Positions 55,996-64,000 of a stretch of 64,000 nt of DNA are shown in pieces. The translations under genes were made by a program, and so were the position numbers. Below the pieces are notes generated by a model. That model saw only the letters and a list, made by a program, of their open reading frames with translations, searched no databases and was not told the DNA's origin. This stretch comes from Nelumbo lutea. Its lineage: Eukaryota > Streptophyta > Magnoliopsida > Proteales > Nelumbonaceae. Position 1 is the first letter of the stretch. The number at the start of each line of letters is the position of its first letter. The stretch lies in contig JAKGHH010000004.1 of NCBI GenBank assembly GCA_022828595.1, positions 51,882,922 to 51,946,921 of the forward strand. Direction: 5' to 3'.

Positions 55996-58900
55996 AATAC
56001 CAAAAAAAATCTAAAATTTGCTTCTTCGGTGGCTGAACTTTGTCTACAATGAGGTTTAAGGGAAAGTGAAAAGTAAGTGCATAGGACCATTTGACTGGAT
56101 AGTCCTTGGTTCGGGGTATTTTAGGAAATTAATGCTAAATGGACAATTTCAAGGATAAAATTGGTATTTAAAAAAATCAATTCTCTTTTACCATCGGAAA
56201 AGATAGCGGAGGGGAGGTATTTGTACATTTTCTCAAAATTTTAGGGGAGGTTTTTGTTAAAGTTAAAATACAAGGGAGGTTTCTATGATTGTCAAAAAAC
56301 TTAGAGAGGATTTTTATATTTTACCCTAATTAATAATCGGGTCAGGGCTGGTTATTGCTGTTTCCAAATGGTCAAGACCCAAACCAATTATATAGTAAAT
56401 AATATACAAAGGTCTCCTGGTTGTATTACAATTTTTGTTGTAATTTGTCTAAAAGAGTAAATTTCATAGACAATATATAAGATAATTTTAGTTAAAAACA
56501 CTTATTTCAACATATAAATAGTTTACCATTTTACTATCATTTTTATTAAAATTATATCATAAAAAATGAAATTCTAAGTTATTATCATCACAAGTAATTA
56601 TAGATTTTAAGTATAATCACATCTAATTGGGCTAGACCCAATTATCCCAATTTAAAATTGGTTAAGTTCAAGGTCTATATTATAGAACCGATTTTAATCG
56701 ATTGAGGACTGATTCATTTTATTTAAAAATACTTGTTTTATCAACATAAGAACAATTTATTATTTACTATCATTTTTATTGAGATTATATCATAAAATAA
56801 AGTTTTAAACTGTTATTATCATAGTTAATTATAGATATCAAGGATAATCTTGAAGGAATGGAAAGATCCATCGTATGGACGCCCAGATAAAGTGGAATAG
56901 AAATGGGCGAATTTCAAAAATTTCTTTCCTTCCTATAACTGGGAATCGCATTCCCTATTTTAGAAAAATAATTTTTCAAGGATCAATCTTGAATCAAGAA
57001 CCGAACCAAATCTGAACAAAACAGTAGGAGAGGAAAATACCTGGTACGGTGAATTAGTATCCCCCAACGAAGGTGTTCATGCCCAGAAAAGTCACCAAAG
57101 GCTGCTCCCACTAAAGATGACGTAGTGTAGGACGGAGCAGAATCTACAACGTTCTTCACAAGAACTGGATCCTTCGCAAGAACCCATTGGACTACAGGTG
57201 AGCACAACTTCTTTTCAATTCTTTCACAAAGAACTGAAATCAATAACACTTCTTGATGACTCCCACGTGAGTGGAGATGAACTGCTAATGGCGGCGACGG
57301 TAGGAAGGAGGCGACATGGAGAAATTGGCACAGTCTCACTGTATGCTGATTTCTCTCTTCTGTGTTGTATTTGTATCTCAGATGAGTGTGTTTAGAGGCT
57401 GCCGTCCCCTCTTCCTTTTATAACCCTAAAGGGATAAACTCCTAATCCTATTAGGAGATGTTGATCCCTTTAAGTGATAAGGTAGAGTCCTTATTTAATC
57501 TGCAGATCATGATTAGCCCTCTTAATTTGATTAGGAGTTTCCAGTTTTGAATCATATTCAAATCTGAATTCTTATTGAGTGGATCGGGACTTTCCCTTAT
57601 CCTTTAAGGCTGGTCCATATCTTAGATTCGCCCCATTCAAGCCAATCTAATTAGCCCAGCTCGTATTGGGCTTTTGGCCCATTAAGTGTATGTGCTCACT
57701 TAAGCCTTCTAAATTGCTGCCTAGTTGGGCTTTTTCTATATGGCATGAGATCCAAACGTTGATATACACATCAGCTACAAGGGTTCGGCCTAGCCTTTGT
57801 CACAAGGCCTAGTCGAATTCACTAGAAAATCCAGTGAACCCCTTGAGCCCATCATATGGACTCTATGAGCCCAACACTTACACTAAGTGGTCCTTGGGCC
57901 AAGCCACCTTATAACACCCAAGGACTGTGGGCAGATGCAAGATTAGCCCATCAGGTTTAACCCTCAATGGCCTTACACTTAACCTCTCAGCCCATAATGA
58001 TCAAACACGAGGACCTCTCCCCCAACTACAAGGTATAGTGCTACACTCTCCTCTTACATGGACCCCGATGATTAAAACCTTTTGCAAACAATTTTGGAAA
58101 CCTATAATATATATATTATATTGCATAAATATATTTTGCAAAACAAAATTTCAATGATTGAAATCAACTGTCGACAGTTTTGGTTTCCATCAGAGAGAGT
58201 GCATTTCTCCGATCATTACCTTTGTCCAACAAATGGGCTGATCCTGTCACTATGATCACCCACCCAGGTTTTGACCCCCTCTAAGGGTCTCACTAATTGG
58301 CATATCAAAGATGGCCCAATCCGCTACCTAGTGCGGTGCCATAATCGAGTGTAGGGGTCAGGTGTAACATTCTAGTTTTGCCCACTAATCACCAAGTTCC
58401 AGGGCAATACTAAAATTCTGGTACGGTTCAAGGTCTCAAGCTGATCCCACACTGCATGTACCTCGGGTCTCACCCTAGTGGTAGAGGCAGGCCACCCAAA
58501 CCGACTTTGCGGTACATTAGTGTCAACCTTATCAGGATAGGTCTCCCCAGACCGACCCACTGGCTGTGAACATTCTAAACCAACACAAGTCTCATAAATG
58601 TCCGATTTTGAGGGTATTATACAAAAACACACCACATAACATGAATCAAATATGCACTTTATTCATTTACAATAAATGTCATAAGTACATCAAATTGATT
58701 GGAGCTAAGGGCATACAAAACTGTCTAACATAATCAAGTCTAATCGGATAATACCTGATTATCCTAATTAATAATTGTTTTAGTTCTAGGTCTATATTAT
58801 AGAATGATTAATAATCTTTTGGGGTTGGTTCAACCTGTCCAAAACCTGAGGGTTTTGTGAAATTGACTAATTGTACTCTTATTGTTAGAAAAATAATTTA

Positions 58901-59404
58901 AATTACCCTCAGGTTCTCTAGTAATAGAAGAAACACCTCCCATCCATTAGTTTTCCATAAACCCAAATTTTTCCTCTCTTCCCCTCTCTTTCAGCTTCTC
59001 TAAGCACTAAAACCATCTTTTTTATCAACAGCATTCTGTATTCTCCACCAATGAATGATATAGAAAGAGTTTCTTTCTCAACCAAAGATGAAAAAATGCA
59101 AGCATTAACGATAGACTTGTCATAGGTAGCTAGGGGAAAGGTGTTACCATCCAACACGGCTAACAGATGCATTTCGTCGTATCTTGCTCTGCTTCCATTT
59201 GGTTGCCAACATAATCAATTTACTGGGTCTACTAACATTGAGTTAAAAGAAAAAAAGAAAAAGAAAAACTCAATGAAATAAATCCTAAACAACTTAAAGA
59301 AAATTATGGAAATACCTCCCTTGATCTTAGCGATTTCAAAGTTTCATAGTTGATGGCTTTTATTGATTATAATGTTCATATATAGTTTCTTTTATGATGG
59401 TTTT
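55996..59404. other. Long intergenic region of unclassified repeats
   Basis: Region 56200-56330 is a worn relative of the 52870-54100 element. A motif GGTCTATATTATAGAA recurs at about 56670 and 58789. Between these, about 56855-58700, lies a GC-richer block with text such as GGGCTTTTGGCCCATTAAG and no complete gene. The minus-strand frame at 57339-56983 is unrecognised. This block could be an LTR or a MULE interior, but no paired end was found. Region 58900-59200 has an unrecognised short frame. Confidence 0.3.
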
Positions 59405-59640
59405 TAATTGGGTAAATGCGGAAACACTTATAAGTGCATTATCAGTGTTCTTTTGTTTTCTGGTAAAGTTAAACACTGGCCATTTTATCCATAAGTATCA
59501 TTATTAAAAGGACAATATTATCCCATCATGCATTAGCAATTTTCCCCCTAGGTGGGAAAGTTATTTACCCAAGTGAGTGCAAGGTAATACTTACCCAAGT
59601 GACTGGCATTCAAGAATCGTTCTTTTTTATGGGACCCTCT
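59405..59640. mobile_element. Worn Tourist-like MITE, GTAAATGCATTTACC family (copy 3)
   Basis: GGGTAAATGCGGAAACAC, CATTTTATCCATAAGTATCA, CCCCCTAGGTGGGAAAGTT and TACCCAAGTGA follow the order seen in 26848-27198 and 36023-36432. Outer ends are decayed. Confidence 0.55.
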
Positions 59641-59694
59641 GATACCAAAAAGCAAGCGTGAATAAATTGGCTAATTCTTGTGTTGACCAACTTA

Positions 59695-60463
59695 GGCCAT
59701 GTTTGACATCGTTCTTACCTATTTCAGCTCTTGAAGAAGTTTCTATTTCGGAACAAGAATTCTGTTTCTTGTTCTTGAAAAATAATCGAAGTGTTTGGAA
59801 AATTGTTCCTCCTGAAAAGATTTTAAAACCGGTTGATGAAGGAGAAAACAATGTTAGAAAGAAGGAATAAATAGATAAATGCAATGTTAATTGGTGTTGT
59901 CAATGGAAGAAACCGGTGAGAAATGAGGACAAAGAAGGTGATATACCTGGTGTTGTTGGTAGAAGAAACCAATGAGAAAAGATGGTTAAATCGAAATAAT
60001 AGAAAGAAAAAAAGATACAAGAATAGGAATGATGGACGTTATTAGCTAGTGTCAATAACGGGGTGTAGCGATCGGTCGTTGGAGTAATAAATAGGAAGGA
60101 GGTGATTTGCCAAGTTGTTAGGGAGAGAAGTCGTTTCCCCTTATTCACACATGAATTGAGTGGCACATGTTTATTATTTCGTGTTCCCAAGGCTCAGTTT
60201 AGGAGTGCAAATATAAATATATAGAGTGCAAATCTTTGTATTATTTTGTTTGCATTTGCACTGTACATATTTGTATTTGTATTCTTTCCAAACTGAGCCT
60301 AAGAAATAATGACAAAAACTCTCATTTCTTAAGAACACGTTTTCGAAGCCTTGTTCTTGTTATCGAATAGACTATTTCTTGCATTATTTACATACCAAAC
60401 GTATTATTATTCTATGGGAGCGTTGATAACAATAGAAACATTCCCATGGAATGATGTTGGGCC
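59695..60463. mobile_element. TTA-flanked Harbinger-like element containing a smaller MITE
   Basis: Starts GGCCATGTTTGACATCG after TTA (59692-59694) and ends CATGGAATGATGTTGGGCC before TTA (60464-60466). The arms hold inverted words such as TTGTTCTTG and CGTTCTTACC. No transposase. It hosts the 109-bp element at 60191-60299. Confidence 0.5.
60191..60299. mobile_element. Miniature member of the GGCTGTGTTT/GTGCAAAT MITE family
   Basis: This 109-bp element has ends GGCTCAGTTTAGGAGTGCAA and the inverted TTCTTTCCAAACTGAGCC. Flanks are CAA and TAA. The interior TGCAAAT motifs are shared with 42857-43246 and 55419-55777. Confidence 0.65.
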
Positions 60464-60466
60464 TTA

Positions 60467-61534
60467 TTTATTCCTACTTGCCAAAAGAGTGAAAAACTAA
60501 CGAGGCCCAAGACTCTAGCTGATAGGTCAAAATCTAGGAGTCGGGATGATGCAATGTAAGGCTATGTTTAGTTTGAAGGAAAATGTAGGGAAAGGAAAGG
60601 AAAGGAAAGGTAGGAAAACCTTTACGAATGACCGACCTGCAGTCATGAACGGTGACCAAGTGGTGACTGGTGAACGGTGAAAAAAAACACAATTGAATCT
60701 CACTTAGGAAGGGGTCTTTGGTGTTGGTTTTTCTTTCCTCTTCCTTTGCTTTATATGCCTTTTGTTACAGTTGCAAGCGCAATATGTATACAATCCAGAG
60801 AAGGCCGTATGCATCTGGCAAAAAAAAAAGGGGGTTTCTTAATTTAAATTAAACCCATTTCTTTTTTCTACATGAGAATCAACAAGAGATGGTCAAGTTG
60901 GATCGTCCATCTGAGCAGCGGTTTTAGATCGTCCATAGACTTCTTCAGTTATCGTTGCTGCTAGGTATGGAAAACAAAGAAGAAAGAAAAGTATTTCTTG
61001 ATTGGGCAGAGACAAGTTATGCATTGCTGATGGTAAGGCGAGTCTCCCCGAATTGGGATCTCCTGCCAACAGAACACGCTTCAACACCCTATCAACTTGG
61101 CCTGACACCACACATCTCACAAGTTGGGCTTCCGTCAGGGCAGCACCCGTTTGGGGCAGCCTTAACAGCCTTGCATTGGGAATATCTCTCTATTCATGTG
61201 CTTTATTTCATGGGGAGATATTCCCGATGCAAGGTTGCAAGAGACTGTTGGGATGGTGTGAGCATGAGCTTCCTACTACTCCAACACACTATAAAAAAGT
61301 AAGGCATTTTATGAACTTTTCTTGAATCAAATCGATGACTTATTTTTATTATTTATGGTTAAGGAACAAAGAACAATAGAGCTTAAGGAGAAATGTCATG
61401 GCTTTACGGGACAAGTCCATGCTACTACAATGGTAGAAACAAAGCATTGCCAAGCTGCTATACAGTTTTCCTCAACAACTATTAAATCTTGAGTTTCTTT
61501 CATGAAGCCAAAATCTCATGTAACCAAGCAAAAA
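60467..61534. other. Downstream flank of the RPC4 gene, no gene recognised
   Basis: Region 60590-60620 carries a GGAAA repeat. Frames on both strands at 60893-61302 overlap one another, have no family I know and show no gene-like context, so I do not call a gene. The first few hundred bases beyond 61535 probably include the RPC4 3' UTR. Confidence 0.3.
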
Positions 61535-63543
61535 CTAATCTAAGTCAGTCATACCATTCAAGATTGAGTCAATATTTGGGGTTATGACGGCACGCTTGTT
61601 GAGCTCACCAAGAATGCAACAATGTTTCTCTTCAGTATTGATTGCAACAACATCCTGAGCAAAAACACAATTCATGCCTGAGGAAACCTGCAAGCAAAGC
61701 AAGAAATTATGTACTACTTGTATCACAATAAAACTGAATTACTTTTACTCTTACAACAGAAATTCAGATACTTGCAATATTTTTTGGTACCTAGTTTGGG
61801 CAGACTTGGTCATTAAACAATGTAGAACACTTTTGGTGGAAGGACAAAATATGCTCCTATTGGGTAGCAGAGATAACAAGAAAAATCGCAACAAGGAGCA
61901 AATGCAGCTACAATTTAATCTTCCTACAGGTTAATATCATAAGACTTGCAAAACATTTTGACTTTTACAAGTATAAAAAATTCAAGTATAAAAATTTATG
62001 TTTCATTTTTATTAACATGAATGTCTAATCACAACAACGAGAAAGAATGGGATGCAGAAGAAAAAAAGGACGATCATCAAAAACCAAAAATCCTAACCAA
62101 ATCAATGAAACCAAACAAAAAATTCCAGTTAAATGAACCGACTGGTATATGTATATTTATAGATAATATTTATTTATTTATTTATGTTTTTCATATATAT
62201 TTCATAGTATCTATATATTATAAATGAATATATACATTGTCTATATAAATATATTTATAACATAATATATTATATGTATTTTTATAATATATTTATGTAT
62301 TTATTTATAATAATATTGTAAATATAAATATAAAAAAACTGAAAAAACCGATCGACTGAACTGATCAACCGGTTGACCGATTGGCTTCGGTTTGGTTTTG
62401 GTTCACGGTTTTCCAAAAACAGGTGATACTAGTTTGGTTTGAAAAATGCACCCAAAGTTTAGTTAACCGAACCATGAGCACCCCTAGGAATAAAGGTATA
62501 AAAATATTCTAACTTTTCTTTTACAAAGAGAACTCAAGAATCAAGGTTGGAACTATTTGTCTATATATAGAGCCAATAAAGGCATACTGAAAAGCAACTA
62601 AATCTATCTGGGTCAAAAATAAGAAACATGCAGCCATGGAGGTGGATCCAAGATTAAAACTATCACATTTACTCTTACTCACATCATATAGGGTATCCCC
62701 GAGCTTTAGCTTAATGGCACCACTTTCATATACTAGCATTTTACCCATGAATCCAGCAGGCAACTCTTCCAATTCGCAGGGCTTTTCTGAAGAAACCCCA
62801 TCTCTGAATTGTTTCAAACCACTGTTGGTTCCATCATTGTTTGCTGTAGCTGACCGCTTAACTAGGGGCAAAGATGATGGTAGCTGAAGGAAGATCATTC
62901 TTGCTTCTTTATTCTCCTCCTGTCAATCATTGGACAAGAATTTAAAAGGTTTCTAAATCTTGCCTGTAATAGTAACATTGTATTTGATCTTGCATTTTTA
63001 TGATTACCAACCATTAGGTCAAGCTCTGTAGCCAACTTTACAGAGCTTTCATCATAAGCAATTTCTTCTGAAGCCTCCCCAAATTCCTCCTCATCAAGAA
63101 GTACTGAAAGTAATAGAGCTAAACATGAGCAATCTTACAACAAGGTTTTCACCATTTGCTTCAACGTAAAAGAGACAATAAATTTTTAACTAAAAATTGT
63201 CAGTTAAATTCCCACCCCTTCTATAGCAAAAACTTTGTATTCTACCTGTTTTACATTGAAACAAAAGCAGCCTAGCATTGTGCATCAAGAAAATGCTGCA
63301 TCTTTTGAGAACTTCTTTTGGCCTACTATAAACAGGTTCTCAAAAGATGTAGTTGTGTGACAAAGTTAATGTAGTTGAGGACAGTGCCACCTATTTCTTT
63401 ACCATGGGTGCAGTGAAATATCATGTCTTAAGTATGGCCTCAAACTTACCTGGGTCTCCTGAGTATGGCCTTCTCAAAGGAAGGGCAACAGGATAATAAG
63501 AGTAGTAGTCCTACAGAGCCATCAGGGGAAACTGTAAGATAGC

Positions 63544-63582
<39 letters not shown>

Positions 63583-64000
63583 TAGGAATACACATTATGA
63601 GATTTTGGGAATGGAGCCAGGTCAGTGTTTGCTTACCCAGGGTTCTTTGTATTCTTTGTCCATTCTATGTGTTGATGAATGAACTCCATCTACAAAAACG
63701 CATCAGAGGGGTTATATGCCTTAGCCTTGTTGGTTACTCAGTTCCACAAAAAGAGGCATTCTAACCATCAGAACCCAAACCTTGGTATTTACTGCTACTA
63801 GCACCAACTTTGGAAGAGCCATATGACATAAAATAATTTGATGAAGGTCCAAAACCAAATGCAACTTGTGCAGGTCCTGCTGAAAGTAATAAAACCAGAA
63901 ATAAGAACAGGTATCTGATTTATCAATAAAGTAGTACCATTTACCTACTCTAATCCATGCTTTTGTTAGCATTTACCTTCCTTTAAGAATACATAGCATG
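61535..64000 (-). CDS. DNA-directed RNA polymerase III subunit RPC4 (3' part, partial)
   Basis: RPC4 (yeast RPC53) pairs with RPC5 as a TFIIF-like module of polymerase III, acting in the nucleus in termination and re-initiation on tRNA and 5S genes. Minus-strand exons: 64000-63977 (edge), 63879-63766, 63689-63637, 63510-63450, 63103-63012, 62919-62683 and 61687-61535 with TAG. All introns are GT..AG and phases join without a shift. The visible part is about 243 residues: AQVAFGFGP, then YYPVALPLRRPYSGDP, LLDEEEFGEASEE, the conserved LPAGFMGKMLVYESGAIKLKLGDTLYD, and the C-terminal NCVFAQDVVAINTEEKHCCI and LGELNKRAVITPNID. These are the signature blocks of the RPC4 C-terminal domain. No stops interrupt it, so it looks functional. 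The N-terminal part, basic in this family, lies beyond the window. Exon limits are inferred from sites and protein conservation. Confidence 0.93.
61688..62682 (-). other. Last intron of RPC4, with repeat insertion
   Basis: This 995-bp intron separates GDTLYD from VSSGMN. Its middle holds a TA-rich tract (about 62155-62330) and a block with AACCGATCGACTGAACTG and AACCGAACCATGAGCACCCCTA (about 62340-62490). TAGGGGTGCTCA on the minus strand resembles a hAT end. Its partner end is not clear. Confidence 0.6.
63547..63580. repeat. (GA)n microsatellite in an RPC4 intron
   Basis: About 16 GA units within the 126-bp intron 63636-63511, about 35 bp from the 3' splice site when read on the minus strand as (CT)n, where it could serve as part of the polypyrimidine tract. 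Confidence 0.95.

Noticed and set aside
56983..57339. A 118-residue minus-strand protein
   Set aside because: No recognisable family; it lies in a block that looks like repeat DNA, so I left it as unassigned sequence.
59636..59652. Second initiator-tRNA-like primer site (CTCTGATACCA on the top strand)
   Set aside because: It matches the Copia primer site for about 11 bases, but no LTR-like sequence or second copy lies next to it, and it sits at the worn end of a MITE. Chance or a tiny fragment.
60893..61302. Candidate small gene downstream of RPC4
   Set aside because: Overlapping frames on both strands, no domain, no splice context and no family I recognise.

Overview
This window is nuclear DNA from a flowering plant. 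The genes are widely spaced and have introns. Most of the sequence between them is plant DNA transposons (PIF/Harbinger, hAT and Mutator-like), one LTR retrotransposon and older fragments. Overall base composition is AT-rich. Nothing in the sequence allows a genus to be named; it does not look like a grass.

Three host genes can be defended. (1) Cytosolic pyruvate kinase, + strand, coding exons 3173-3436, 6743-7204 and 7479-8291. They join in frame to a 512-residue enzyme, and there is a further intron in the 5' leader. (2) An intronless, probably organelle-targeted pentatricopeptide-repeat (PPR) protein, - strand, 22137-20059. (3) The 3' part of a gene for RNA polymerase III subunit RPC4, - strand, seven exons between 64000 (cut by the window edge) and 61535. 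They have no evident shared pathway.

Broken or captured coding pieces are: a Copia gag remnant (9840-10330), an AT-rich hAT transposase relic (12301-13870), the C-terminal end of an LRR receptor-kinase gene (32522-32223), a PIF/Harbinger transposase relic (32660-33816), a LINE relic (42400-43700), and a Copia element with both LTRs but a broken gag-pol (49981-44920).

The repeat structure is the most informative part. Region 27762-35436 is a composite PIF/Harbinger locus bounded by TTA target duplications. It holds related arms in both orientations, an inserted hAT element with an 8-bp duplication, a near-identical threefold tandem repeat of about 775 bp, a receptor-kinase fragment and a decayed transposase. 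A minisatellite built on AAAAGTACTTTT occurs inside elements of two unrelated superfamilies. Region 40093-50326 holds four hAT-type elements, one of them split by the Copia element. At 52860-54110 a hAT element sits inside a Mutator-like fold-back element, and both target duplications are perfect. At least seven Tourist-like MITEs with TTA/TAA flanks are scattered through the window, including two in intron 1 of pyruvate kinase.

All boundaries were read by eye from the sequence. No alignment, transcript data or database search was available.
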